Shown here one piece after another: positions 8,176 through 17,472 of a stretch of 64,000 nucleotides of DNA. Within the stretch, counting starts at the first letter, position 1. Each line of letters starts with the position of its first letter. Source of the DNA: an uncultured Prevotella sp. (GTDB lineage: Bacteria; Bacteroidota; Bacteroidia; Bacteroidales; Bacteroidaceae); assembly GCA_902491375.1 (NCBI GenBank), contig CABUHE010000001.1, positions 1 through 64,000 on the forward strand, given 5' to 3'. The notes below the pieces were generated by a model. The model made no database searches, was not told the DNA's origin, and was given only the letters and a program-made list of their open reading frames with translations. Both the position numbers and the translations under genes were made by a program.

Positions 8176-11100
8176 CTATTTCACGATTTTCTTCTTGTTC
8201 ATCCACTCGTAAACGATAGGAATGATGAATCCGTTAAGGAATGTCGACGTGAGCAGTCCGCCCAGAATGACTTTCGCCATAGGGCTTTGTATCTCGTTGC
8301 CGGGCAGACTTCCGCGCAGCGCCAGCGGTATAAGGGCGAGCGCGGAGCAGAGAGCCGTCATGAGAATCGGGTTCAGACGGTCGAGCGAACCATGCACTAC
8401 GCACTCGCGGAGCGACGTTCCGTTGTCGCCGCGCAGCATGTTGTAGCGGTTGATAAGCAGCATTCCGTTACGTGTGGCGATACCGAACAGCGAGATGAAG
8501 CCGATGATTGCCGGAATACTTACTTCTCCCGTGGTGCATACAAGGGTAAATACGCCGCCGATAAGTGCCAGAGGCAGATTGATAAGTATTACCGCACTTT
8601 CGAGCGCATTCTTAAACTGCATGTAGAGAAGAAGGAAGATTACGACAATACTTAATGCCGAGGCGAGCATCAGAGTGCGGCTGGCTGACTGCTCGCTCTC
8701 GAACTGTCCGCCGTATTCAATGTGATAACCTTCGGGCAATTTGACCTTTTCAGCAACACGCTTTTGTATGTCGTTCACCACGCTTCGCATGTCTCTGCCG
8801 CTTGCGTTGGCTGATATGACAATCTTACGCTTCACGTTCTCGCGGTTGATAGTGTTCGGTCCCATAGCCGAAGTAACTTCGGCCACGTTGGCGAGAGGAA
8901 TCTTCCGGCCGTCAGGAGTGTCTATCATGAGGTCGCGAATGCGCTCCATGTCGCATCGGTCGTGCTCTGCGGCGCGCACAACGAGGTTGAAGCTGCCGCC
9001 TTTCTCATAAACTTGTGAAACCGTTTCGCCTGCCATGTTCACACGGACGAACGTGTTGAAGTCAGAGAGAGGTATGCCGTACATCTTCAGCATTTCACGT
9101 TTCGGTTTGATTTCAAGCTCCGGACGCTCCACCTGTTGCTCCACGTTGAGGTCTGCTATGCCGTCAACGTCGGCGATAGCGTCCTTAATCTGGTTGCCAA
9201 GCTCAAACATTTTGTTGAGGTCATCGCCAAAAAGCTTGATGGCGATGCCGGCCTGTGTACCGCTCAACATAGCGTCGATGCGGTGGCTGATAGGCTGTCC
9301 TATTTCGATATTCGCGCCCGATATGACTGAAAGTTTTTTTCTTACGTCGTTCAGGAGTTCCTCGTGCGAGCGGTCTTTAAGCTCGAACGGCGCCTCAATC
9401 TCTGACACGTTCACGCCCAAGGCATGCTCGTCAAGTTCGGCACGGCCGGTCTTTCGGGCTACGGTCTGTATCTCTGGAATCGACATAAGGATTTCTTCTG
9501 CACGGTGACCGATGCGGTCAGACTCTTCAAGAGATATTCCGGGCATTGAGCTTATGTTGATTGTGAACGAGCCTTCGTTGAACTTCGGCAGGAAGCTGTG
9601 CCCCAAAGTGAAGAACAGACCGACTGCTGCGACAAACAGAACAACTGTTGTCAGCACCACAGGACGCTTGTGGTCGAGCGCCCATACGAGCCAACGCTCA
9701 TAGTGTTTCTTCAACCATACGGCTACGAAAGCTTCCTTAGGAACGCCGCCTTTATGGTCTCCGCCGAGCAGATAGCTGCAAAGCACCGGCGTAAGTGTGA
9801 GCGCAACGATGGTTGAAGCGATAAGAGCTACAATGAAAGCGACGCCGAGCGGTATGAGCATGCGGCCTTCCATGCCGCTGAGATAGAACAAAGGAATGAA
9901 GCTGACAATGATTATCGCGGTCGAGTTGAGTATCGGCATGCGCACTTCACGTGACGCATTGAATACTACATCGAGCATAGGCAGGCGTTCTTCTTTGGGC
10001 AACAGCCTGTTCTCCCGTAAGTGTTTCCACACGTTCTCCACGTCGACTATCGCGTCATCGACCAGCGAACCGATTGCGATTGCAAGTCCGCCGAGGCTCA
10101 TTGTGTTTACACTCATGCCGAAATAGTGAAGCACTATGAGCGAGATAAGCAGCGAAACGGGCAGCGTGATGAGTGAGATGATCGTTGTACGGACGTTCGC
10201 AAGGAAGAGGAACAGCACTATTACGACGAATATCGCGCCTTCGTAGAGCGAGTGCTCGACGTTGTTTATTGAGCTTTCAATGAAGCGTGACTGGCGGAAA
10301 ACGTCTGTTGAGACATGCACATCGGCAGGCATGTTCTTCTTAAGGTCTTTGATTGCGGCTTCAAGACGCTCTGTAAGTTCTATTGTGCCGGTTTCGGGTT
10401 GCTTGGTAACAGTAAGCAGAACGGCCGGCTTTCCTTTCTCTGAAGCGAGTCCGAGGCGTGGAACCTGACTGCCGACCTGCACGTCTGCTACGTCGCCAAG
10501 AGTAATAGCGTTGCCGTTTACGGTCTTTACTACGGCGTCAGCCATCTGCTTTACGTCGTCGGTTGACACCACTCCGCGCACTATATACTCATTACCGTAT
10601 TCGTAGATTACGCCTCCGTTGGTGTTACGGTTCATCTGATTAGTAACCGACATAATCTCACCAAGCGTTACACCGTAGTGTGCCATGCGTCCCGGATGCA
10701 GCAGAATCTGATATTCCTTGATGTCGCCGCCAAGCACAGAAACCTGCGACACGCCGCCGGTAGACATCAGTCGGGGACGTATAGTCCAGTCAGCCAGCGT
10801 TCGTAGCTCCATCATTGAGGTGCTGTCGGCCGTAAGTCCGACTATGAGAACTTCTCCGAGGATTGACGACTGAGGCCCAAGCGTAGGCTTGCCCACGTTC
10901 TCCGGCAGTGTTTCGGTAACTGCCGCGAGCTTCTCTGATACTATCTGGCGCGCCAGATAGATATCCGTGTCCCAGTCGAACTCCACCCATACAACTGAGA
11001 AACCTGTCGCTGAAGACGAGCGTACACGGCGTACATGGGTGGCACCGTTGACCGCCGTCTCGATAGGGAACGTCACGAGCTGTTCCACTTCCTCAGCAGC

Positions 11101-11268
11101 CATACCGTTGGCCTCGGTCATTACGACTACCGTCGGCGCATTAAGGTCGGGGAAGACGTCAACTTCCGTCTGCCCCGTGATGTATATTCCGCCTACGGTG
11201 AGCAGCACAGCCGCCACGAGAACGAGCAGACGGTTCTGTAAAGAGAAATGAATTATCTTGTTAAGCAT
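8176..11268 (-). CDS. Heavy-metal efflux RND pump (CzcA/CusA family)
   Basis: A 1030-residue inner-membrane proton-driven pump of the heavy-metal RND class. The N-terminal membrane segment (LVLVAAVLLTVGGIYI) is followed by the VDVFPDLNAPTVVV block typical of CzcA/CusA and by a periplasmic domain. The TM4 block IAIGSLVDDAIVDVEN holds the charged residues used for proton relay; it has VDDAIVDVEN rather than the DGAVVMVEN of zinc/cobalt pumps, so the metal cannot be assigned with confidence. The second half repeats the fold (FVRVNMAGETVSQVY, GFISLFGIATRNGMLLINR). It lies between the adaptor gene (57 nt upstream) and the TolC-like gene. Confidence 0.93.
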   Translation of the reverse strand: MLNKIIHFSLQNRLLVLVAAVLLTVGGIYITGQTEVDVFPDLNAPTVVVMTEANGMAAEEVEQLVTFPIETAVNGATHVRRVRSSSATGFSVVWVEFDWDTDIYLARQIVSEKLAAVTETLPENVGKPTLGPQSSILGEVLIVGLTADSTSMMELRTLADWTIRPRLMSTGGVSQVSVLGGDIKEYQILLHPGRMAHYGVTLGEIMSVTNQMNRNTNGGVIYEYGNEYIVRGVVSTDDVKQMADAVVKTVNGNAITLGDVADVQVGSQVPRLGLASEKGKPAVLLTVTKQPETGTIELTERLEAAIKDLKKNMPADVHVSTDVFRQSRFIESSINNVEHSLYEGAIFVVIVLFLFLANVRTTIISLITLPVSLLISLIVLHYFGMSVNTMSLGGLAIAIGSLVDDAIVDVENVWKHLRENRLLPKEERLPMLDVVFNASREVRMPILNSTAIIIVSFIPLFYLSGMEGRMLIPLGVAFIVALIASTIVALTLTPVLCSYLLGGDHKGGVPKEAFVAVWLKKHYERWLVWALDHKRPVVLTTVVLFVAAVGLFFTLGHSFLPKFNEGSFTINISSMPGISLEESDRIGHRAEEILMSIPEIQTVARKTGRAELDEHALGVNVSEIEAPFELKDRSHEELLNDVRKKLSVISGANIEIGQPISHRIDAMLSGTQAGIAIKLFGDDLNKMFELGNQIKDAIADVDGIADLNVEQQVERPELEIKPKREMLKMYGIPLSDFNTFVRVNMAGETVSQVYEKGGSFNLVVRAAEHDRCDMERIRDLMIDTPDGRKIPLANVAEVTSAMGPNTINRENVKRKIVISANASGRDMRSVVNDIQKRVAEKVKLPEGYHIEYGGQFESEQSASRTLMLASALSIVVIFLLLYMQFKNALESAVILINLPLALIGGVFTLVCTTGEVSIPAIIGFISLFGIATRNGMLLINRYNMLRGDNGTSLRECVVHGSLDRLNPILMTALCSALALIPLALRGSLPGNEIQSPMAKVILGGLLTSTFLNGFIIPIVYEWMNKKKIVK

Positions 11269-11325
11269 TGTTTCGAGTGTTTATTGAGTTAAGCAGTCAG
11301 CCTGCGTCTGCAAGCCTGCGCCGTA

Positions 11326-12465
11326 TTAATGGTTATGCGAGTGTGCCGGGATTGCAGTTGAGGCTGAAGCCAGTCTTACCTGCATGGCGCCGCTGGTAAC
11401 CACCTTCTCGCCGCCTTTAAGTCCGCTCTTTATCTCCACACGTTCGCCGTCAGTCTCGCCGGTCTTCACCTCACGGCGCTCATAGCACGACGGATCAGTC
11501 TGCACGTAGACGAAGTTTACACCCTGTTCGTCGGTCAGCGCGGATACAGGAACACTGATAACACCCTTGCGTACAGCCGTGAGCAGATACGTCTCAACAA
11601 ACGCGCCGGGCATCACATCGGCACGGTTGGCGAACTCAAATGTAACAGGAATGTATGGTGAACCGTCGCCTGTCGACTTGCCTGTGGCTACAAGACGGCC
11701 GTTCATCTGGCGCAGGTCGTACACTCTGTCGCTGTAAGCGGTCTTGAATTTGGCTGACGACAGTGTCGGCAGAAGCGAATAATAACGCTCCGGCACGTTG
11801 GCTTTCAGATAAAGGGTGCGCGTCTGTGTTACGGTCATCATCGGCTGACCTACAGCCACGTAGTCGCCTTCCTTTACAAGACAGGTCTTCACATATCCGC
11901 TGATAGGCGACTTAACGGCTACTCCGCTGCCGTTTCTGCCACTGCCGGCGAATGCCTCATAGGCTATTTTAGCCGACTCATAGTCTGACTTTATGGTGTT
12001 GAATTCTCTCTGTGTAACAATCCTGTCCTTTACAAGTTTTGCCGCACGGTCGTATTCGTTCTTAGCTTTGCGGTAGGCAATCTCGGCCTGTCGTGCCGGG
12101 TCGTCTTGCAGATTCTTTGACGATATGGTGAAAACCGTTCCTCCACCGCTTACTGCCGAGCCTTCAGTTATGCCGCGTGTAAACTTCACCACGCCTGCTA
12201 CTGTTGCCACAACCGTGGCCTCGCTGCCCGACGATTCAAGTATCTTGCCGCCTGCCGGAATACATCCTGAGAAGTCGCCCGGCACGACAGTCTCTGCCAC
12301 AATGCCTGAAGCCTTTGCCTTTTCGGGGCTTATCACAATCTCGCTGGAGTGTTTTTCAGCCTCCTCAGCGTGCTTGTCGGCCTCTTCCTCATGGTTGTGA
12401 CCGGAATGGCACGATGCCATCAGCATGACGCTGAAGGCTCCTAAAATAAAAAGTCTGTTATTCAT
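11326..12465 (-). CDS. RND periplasmic adaptor lipoprotein (CzcB/CusB-like)
   Basis: A membrane-fusion protein of about 379 residues linking the pump to the outer-membrane channel. I start at ATG 12465, giving a lipoprotein signal ending FSVMLMASC, with the lipidated cysteine at residue 19. The mature N terminus is rich in His, Glu and Lys (HSGHNHEEEADKHAEEAEKH) and the C terminus ends AHSHNH; both could bind metal ions. The centre has biotinyl-lipoyl-like halves (GGGTVFTISS and SPISGYVKTCLVKEGDYV) flanking a coiled coil (about residues 110-165). First gene of the metal-efflux operon. A dyad upstream at 12515-12529 may be its operator. Confidence 0.9.
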   Translation of the reverse strand: MNNRLFILGAFSVMLMASCHSGHNHEEEADKHAEEAEKHSSEIVISPEKAKASGIVAETVVPGDFSGCIPAGGKILESSGSEATVVATVAGVVKFTRGITEGSAVSGGGTVFTISSKNLQDDPARQAEIAYRKAKNEYDRAAKLVKDRIVTQREFNTIKSDYESAKIAYEAFAGSGRNGSGVAVKSPISGYVKTCLVKEGDYVAVGQPMMTVTQTRTLYLKANVPERYYSLLPTLSSAKFKTAYSDRVYDLRQMNGRLVATGKSTGDGSPYIPVTFEFANRADVMPGAFVETYLLTAVRKGVISVPVSALTDEQGVNFVYVQTDPSCYERREVKTGETDGERVEIKSGLKGGEKVVTSGAMQVRLASASTAIPAHSHNH

Positions 12466-12514
12466 AATATTCTTATATTTCTGATTTCTGACTGCAAAAA
12501 TATAAGAAAAATAA

Positions 12515-12529
12515 TGCAACTTGGTTGCA
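12515..12529. promoter_or_regulatory. Dyad upstream of metal-efflux operon
   Basis: TGCAAC-TTG-GTTGCA is a perfect 6-bp inverted repeat 50 nt upstream of the adaptor start. Reading leftward, a TATTTTTG element (-7 type) follows it near 12490-12500, so the dyad sits where a repressor or activator could contact the promoter. The regulator is unknown. Confidence 0.4.
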
Positions 12530-12544
12530 AAAAGCATGTAAAGA

Positions 12545-12598
12545 CTGAAGCGGATGACGGCAAAAGATGAGTTTCTGATGTGCCGGCAACCGCTTCAG
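12545..12598 (-). terminator. Hairpin after symporter gene
   Basis: CTGAAGCGG and CCGCTTCAG pair over 9 bp around a loop that contains its own shorter GCCGGC-type pairing. It lies 17 nt beyond the stop of the leftward symporter gene and could close that operon. Confidence 0.5.
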
Positions 12599-12614
12599 AC
12601 GCTTCGGTATTGCG

Positions 12615-14219
12615 TCAATGACCGTTGAAGAATATGTATAGAGCAATCATTACGACGGCAAGCAGCACCCAGCTTACTATCACGTCGCGTCGCGGTTTCT
12701 CGCTCAATGTCTTCACCTTGTTGCTCTCCGTGGCTGCCTTGTTGCTCAGGCTGACTATTATCATTTCAATAACAAGGACTACAAAGATAAGGAACGAGAG
12801 CATCATGAAGTGTATGTGCTCAGCCGCGCCGGGTATAATCCAAAGATAGAGAATGCCCGAACCGATGCTGAATATTGTGCCGAATGTCAGCGTGATGTTG
12901 GCTGCCAGAGTGGTGCAGCGCTTCCAGAAGACGCCCATCACGAACACTGCCGCCATTGGAGGAGCGATGAAACTGAGAACCGACTGGAACACATTGAACA
13001 GGTTCATGCCCTTGATGTTGTCTACGGCGACGGTTATTATGATTGAAACCAGCGCTCCGATGACGGTTACTATGCGGCCGGTGCGTGCTATCTCGGTTTC
13101 AGATGCCTGCGGCCGGATGTTCTTCACGTAGATGTCCATTGTGAAAACGGTGCTCAGGGCATTAAGAGCCGAGCCAATGGTGCTTATCAGTGCGGCTGTG
13201 AGTACGGCCAGAACGAGGCCTACCATGCCTACCGGGAAGAGGCTTGAGACGAGCGTCATGTAGGCGTTGTCAGGCTCAATGGTCGCGCCGCCGAAGAATC
13301 CTGTCTTGACAAGAGCGAAGCAGACGATGCCCGGAACTATGTAAATTGCCACGTCGAGTATCTTCAGCCAGCCCGTGAAGTTGGCTCCGCGCTGTCCCTC
13401 ACTAAGGTTTCTGGCAGCCAGCACGGGCTGAACCATCGACTGGTCGGTACACCAGAACCACAGTCCTGCTATCGGATAGCCCAGCATTATGGGCAGCCAC
13501 GGGAAGTCCTTGTCGCTGTTCGGCTGGAACAGATTCCAGTAGTTTGACGGCACAATGTCGGGATTCGCCAGCACGGAAATGCCTCCTGTGAACGAGTCGT
13601 CGCCCAGACGGTATATTCCTACGAATGTAAGTGTGGCTGAAACGAGAATGAGCAGCACCATCTGATACACGTTCGTGTAAGCCACGGCTTTAAGTCCGCC
13701 GAGCATGGTGAAGAACGCTGATATGGCAAGCAGTAGCAACGCGGACATCCACATCGGTATGCCGAACACCTGACGAATGATGATTCCGCCGGCAAATAGC
13801 GTCAGCGCGAGCCATGAGATGAGTATTGTTACAATGGTGTACCACGCCAGCATGTTTCTCGTCGACTGTCCGAAGCGAAGTCCCATGAACTCAGGCAGCG
13901 TCGACACCTTGCTGCCCAGATAGCGCGGGGCGAATACAAAGGCCAGCAGAGCTATGAACACGAAGGCGTACCAGGCGTAGTTGCCCGACACGACGCCGGT
14001 AGTGAAGCCTGCGCTTGCCGACGCAATGAGCATTGACGGACCGACGTTTGTGCCCCACATTGAGAACCCTATGTGGTGCCAGCGGAGCGAGTTGCCGGCC
14101 AGAAACTTGCTGCTGCCTTCCTTGCTCTTTCTGCTTGCCCATACGCCTATGCCCAAAAGGATGATGAAATATGAGGCAAGTATAATCCAGTCGAGCGATT
14201 GTAATGATTGTGTTGCCAT
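12615..14219 (-). CDS. Sodium:solute symporter (SSS family)
   Basis: A 534-residue inner-membrane transporter of the SSS family (SGLT/PutP fold), with about 13-14 membrane helices. Typical blocks include WIILASYFIILLGIGVW, FLAGNSLRWHHIGFSMW with GTNVGPSMLIASASAG, the PEFMGLRFG segment, and WFWCTDQSMVQPVLAARN, a signature of the SGLT-like sugar branch. It would use a sodium gradient to import a solute, most likely a sugar or glycoside. It is the last gene of a leftward set after the GH31 and methyltransferase-fusion genes, 144 nt downstream of the fusion, which suggests that it delivers the substrate for those enzymes. Confidence 0.9.
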   Translation of the reverse strand: MATQSLQSLDWIILASYFIILLGIGVWASRKSKEGSSKFLAGNSLRWHHIGFSMWGTNVGPSMLIASASAGFTTGVVSGNYAWYAFVFIALLAFVFAPRYLGSKVSTLPEFMGLRFGQSTRNMLAWYTIVTILISWLALTLFAGGIIIRQVFGIPMWMSALLLLAISAFFTMLGGLKAVAYTNVYQMVLLILVSATLTFVGIYRLGDDSFTGGISVLANPDIVPSNYWNLFQPNSDKDFPWLPIMLGYPIAGLWFWCTDQSMVQPVLAARNLSEGQRGANFTGWLKILDVAIYIVPGIVCFALVKTGFFGGATIEPDNAYMTLVSSLFPVGMVGLVLAVLTAALISTIGSALNALSTVFTMDIYVKNIRPQASETEIARTGRIVTVIGALVSIIITVAVDNIKGMNLFNVFQSVLSFIAPPMAAVFVMGVFWKRCTTLAANITLTFGTIFSIGSGILYLWIIPGAAEHIHFMMLSFLIFVVLVIEMIIVSLSNKAATESNKVKTLSEKPRRDVIVSWVLLAVVMIALYIFFNGH

Positions 14220-14319
14220 GGATTTGTATGATCTTTTTCCTGTTATTGTCAGCCGTGCCTTGTCTTTTTTACGCCTGTTATGGTCGGATTAAGGCTCGTC
14301 TGACTGATGTCTTGTTTAT

Positions 14320-14345
14320 GCCGTGCGGTGCTGTCGCCGCACGGC
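14320..14345. terminator. Hairpin between fusion gene and symporter gene
   Basis: GCCGTGCGG and CCGCACGGC form perfect 9-bp arms around an 8-nt loop, 18 nt after the fusion stop. The minus-strand 3' side lacks a clear T run, so it may be an mRNA-stabilising or partial-termination hairpin rather than a full terminator. Confidence 0.5.
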
Positions 14346-14363
14346 TGGTTATGTTTTTCTGTG

Positions 14364-17300
14364 TTATTTGCCGAGCAGTTCCTTTGCAACCTTGACCGCT
14401 TCGTTGGCATTGTCGCTGTATCCGTCGGCTCCTATTTCGTCAGCGAAGTTCTGGCTGACGGGTGCACCGCCCACCATAATCTTCACCTTGTCGCGCAGTC
14501 CGGCGTCCTCTATTGCCTTGATTACGTCCTTCATGTAGGTCATCGTGGTTGTTAGCAGTGCCGACATGCAGAGGATGTCAGCGTGGTATGACTTCACAGC
14601 CTCGACAAACTTGGCTGACGGCACGTCTATTCCGATATTGTCCACCTCGAAACCGCTGCCTTCGAGCATTGATGCGACGAGGTTTTTGCCTATGTCGTGA
14701 AGGTCGCCTTTCACCGTACCGATAACCACACGGCCTATCGTTGTCGCCGCGCTGCCTGCCAGCATGGGCTTCAGCAGTTCGAGTGCGGCTTTCATCGCGC
14801 GTCCTGCCATGAGCAGCTGGGGCACGAAAGCCTTGCCGTCCTGAAACCTTTGGCCTATTTCGCCCATCGCACGTATCATCTGTCCGTTGATGATGTCCTG
14901 CGGAGCGGTGCCCTTATCGAGTGCCTTGCGTGTGGCTTCGACCGCCTTGTCGGCCTTGCCTGCAAGTATTGCGTCAAACACTTCGTCACCGGCGGCAGTC
15001 TTGTTTACCGCCTTCGGCGCGCAACATTCGCACGGCTCGGCAGCGTGGTTGTGCTTATGGTTTTCTGAAAGATGCTCTTCCGGCTTGTCAGATGTGGTCT
15101 TTTGCACGCTGAAAGACGGCATTTTAGACGCTGAAAGAGCCTCTTTCGCAACACTCTCATTGCCAGACAGTTGCGCGCTGTGTGGTGATATTGCCAGTCC
15201 GTTGACTGGAATCACGGCCTCGGCCAGTTTCCGTATATGAGTGTCGGTTGTTCCGCAGCATCCTCCGATGATGTCCACGACGTGCCACTCTATCAGCGGC
15301 CACAGCTCGCGTTGCAGCATGTCGGGCGTGTGGCTGTATCGTCCCTCGGCGTCGGGCATGCCGGCGTTGGGGTAGATGCTTATCATGTAAGGAGTCGTTT
15401 TGCCGAGGCGTACCAGTGTGTCGGCAGCCAGTCTTACGTCAGAACAGCAGTTTACGCCTACCGACATGATGTCGGCTCCGGCCACAGATGCGAGGAATTC
15501 CTCTATGCTTTGTCCCAGCATGTTGTGTCCGTCGGCAGTGGCTATGGTGAAGCTCAGCATCAGCGGCAGCCGTTTGCCTTTCTTTCTGAGCGCTGCCCGT
15601 GCCGCCTCGATGGCAGCCTGAGCGTTCTTGGTGTCGAAAATGGTTTCTATCAGCAATGCGTCAACGCCTCCGTCAATCAGCGCCTCTGCCTGTTCTCTGT
15701 AAGCGTCGAGCAGAGTTTCGTAGCTGAATGTCTGCCATCCGGGCTGCGTAGTGTCCGATGTTATCGAGCAGGTTTTGCTCGTCGGGCCTATCGAGCCGGC
15801 CACGAAGCGTGGCTTCTGAGGGGTCTTGGCAGTATATTCATCGGCAGCCTTGCGCGCTATGCGGCACGCTTCGAGGTTTATCTCACGGCAGAGATGCTCC
15901 AGACGGTAGTCTGCCATCGATATGCGTTGTGCGTTGAAAGTGTTTGTTTCGATAATGTCGGCTCCGGCTTCGAGATACTTCCGGTGTATGTCCTCAATCA
16001 CGTCGGGGCGTGTAAGGCACAGCAGGTCGTTGCATCCGCTTACGTTCACCGGGTGCGACGCCAGTCTTTCGCCACGGAAGTCGGCTTCGCCGAGGTGTCG
16101 GCTCTGTATCATCGTGCCCATAGCTCCGTCGATAACGAGAATACGGTTGCGCCCTGCGGCCTTGATAGGGCAGCCGTCAAGATAGTCGTCAGGAGCTTTT
16201 CCGCCGTTGCCTTGAAGCTCGTCAAACCTGCGTTCTGCCTTTTCTATTATCGCGTCTACTTCTTTGTCAGTGTCAGTCTTACTGTCGTTTATACGTATGG
16301 TATTGTCTTCCTGACGCGGTTTCTGCGCCTCGTCAGTCTGATATTCCTCTACTATGCGCATGGCTTTCTCCACCTCGTCCTCGTTGTGGAAGTCCATTTC
16401 TATGTGCACGCCGTCGCCTCCGATGTTGTCGAGGAGCGGTCGCAGCTCGTCGAGAGTTACCCAACATGCCATTACGCTCTTGCCGCCGGCAAGTATTTTC
16501 TTGTAAAGGTCGTACCATTTAGGCGATCCTCCCTGCGGTTCTCCTACACCAGGAGTCCACTGAATGGCGTTCAGTTCCTCTATCTCCAGCAGTGCCGGCA
16601 GGTGGTGCAGAGCTCCTACGCCGTCGAGATGGTACAGAGTGTAGTCGATTTTCTGGCACTGCTCGCGTATGAATGGCTGTACAAAGCGGCGGTAGTCGTC
16701 AACGCTTATCATCGTGGAGATGTCGCTTTGCAGCTTACTCATCTTTCCCGGAGCCCACGACGAGAAGTAGCAGAACGCCATTTCGTCGCCTTCGCGGATG
16801 ATGTCGTACAGCTCGTCGAATACGCGGAAGTATATGTCGTTGATCTGCTGCATCTGGTGTTCAAGCACTTCGGGCTGTGTTACTGTGTCCATAAGCACCT
16901 TGTCGGTGCCTTTCAGGGCTGCAAGCACGTCCATTCCCTCCATCAGGTCGGGCATGCCTACATAGTAGTTGCCCTTTGCCTTCTGCTTGCAGGCTTTGAG
17001 CAGAGCCTTGTGCAGCAGGTAGTTAGGGTGTTCGGGATTAAACTTTATGTCGTCGTTGAAGTCAGGATTTGGATGAATCCAGATAGTGTCTTCGCCTCCC
17101 TCAAACACTCCTCCGAGTATTGCGGCCAGCGAGCCGGGGCCGAGTTGCGTGTTGGCAACGGGCAGCATGTCGGCTTTAAGGCAGCTGTGCGCCACGTACC
17201 AGTCAAGGTATTCGGCACGCCATTCGGGGTCAAACCATTTCTGGTTGAGGTCTTTCGGCGCAGGCGGAGCCGGCACTTCAGCGTGTGGAGTTACTCCTTC

Positions 17301-17393
17301 CTGGAAGTGTTCCCACATGTTCAGTATTATGCCTTTGTGGTTCCACCAGTTTATGTATCGTTGTTTTGTCTCTTCAAGATTCTTTTTCCACAT
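14364..17393 (-). CDS. Three-domain corrinoid methyltransferase: URO-D-like + homocysteine methyltransferase + B12 domain
   Basis: A 1009-residue fusion with unusual order. Residues 1-355 are a URO-D-superfamily domain; its usual zinc HxCG site reads YHLDG (H255, D257), so the cysteine is replaced. Residues 415-725 match the homocysteine domain of MetH: DGAMGTMIQ, the zinc cysteine in GVNCC (649/650) and GGCCGTT (712/713). A linker (730-795) contains histidines, cysteines and a repeat insertion. Residues 800-1009 are the corrinoid module: helical cap, then GDLHDIGKN with the cobalt-ligand His899, a C-M-S-A-L motif and VGGAPV. The methyl-folate and reactivation domains of MetH are absent. Methyl transfer from an unknown donor via cobalamin to homocysteine is the natural reading. 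Cytoplasmic. It sits between GH31 and symporter genes. Confidence 0.85.
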   Translation of the reverse strand: MWKKNLEETKQRYINWWNHKGIILNMWEHFQEGVTPHAEVPAPPAPKDLNQKWFDPEWRAEYLDWYVAHSCLKADMLPVANTQLGPGSLAAILGGVFEGGEDTIWIHPNPDFNDDIKFNPEHPNYLLHKALLKACKQKAKGNYYVGMPDLMEGMDVLAALKGTDKVLMDTVTQPEVLEHQMQQINDIYFRVFDELYDIIREGDEMAFCYFSSWAPGKMSKLQSDISTMISVDDYRRFVQPFIREQCQKIDYTLYHLDGVGALHHLPALLEIEELNAIQWTPGVGEPQGGSPKWYDLYKKILAGGKSVMACWVTLDELRPLLDNIGGDGVHIEMDFHNEDEVEKAMRIVEEYQTDEAQKPRQEDNTIRINDSKTDTDKEVDAIIEKAERRFDELQGNGGKAPDDYLDGCPIKAAGRNRILVIDGAMGTMIQSRHLGEADFRGERLASHPVNVSGCNDLLCLTRPDVIEDIHRKYLEAGADIIETNTFNAQRISMADYRLEHLCREINLEACRIARKAADEYTAKTPQKPRFVAGSIGPTSKTCSITSDTTQPGWQTFSYETLLDAYREQAEALIDGGVDALLIETIFDTKNAQAAIEAARAALRKKGKRLPLMLSFTIATADGHNMLGQSIEEFLASVAGADIMSVGVNCCSDVRLAADTLVRLGKTTPYMISIYPNAGMPDAEGRYSHTPDMLQRELWPLIEWHVVDIIGGCCGTTDTHIRKLAEAVIPVNGLAISPHSAQLSGNESVAKEALSASKMPSFSVQKTTSDKPEEHLSENHKHNHAAEPCECCAPKAVNKTAAGDEVFDAILAGKADKAVEATRKALDKGTAPQDIINGQMIRAMGEIGQRFQDGKAFVPQLLMAGRAMKAALELLKPMLAGSAATTIGRVVIGTVKGDLHDIGKNLVASMLEGSGFEVDNIGIDVPSAKFVEAVKSYHADILCMSALLTTTMTYMKDVIKAIEDAGLRDKVKIMVGGAPVSQNFADEIGADGYSDNANEAVKVAKELLGK
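15064..15152. repeat. Quasi-palindrome repeat cluster C, inside the fusion gene
   Basis: The same four-unit repeat found between genes elsewhere lies inside this reading frame: GAAAGATGCTCTTCC, GGTCTTTTGC, GAAAGACGGCATTTT and GAAAGAGCCTCTTTC. It encodes about residues 748-777 of the fusion protein, within the poorly conserved linker before the corrinoid cap, and keeps the frame open. Confidence 0.75.
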
Positions 17394-17472
17394 TGTGTCT
17401 GTCTGTTTTTTATGTGATGATATGCCGCCGTTCGCGGTTCAATATAGACTGTTACGTGTGCCTTCTGCGGCT

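Noticed and set aside
15237..17417. A 726-codon open frame on the plus strand, opposite the corrinoid fusion gene
   Set aside because: It is a shadow of the fusion gene: no domain is recognisable, it is rich in Val, Tyr, His and Arg from antisense codons, and the minus-strand frame has full family motifs.
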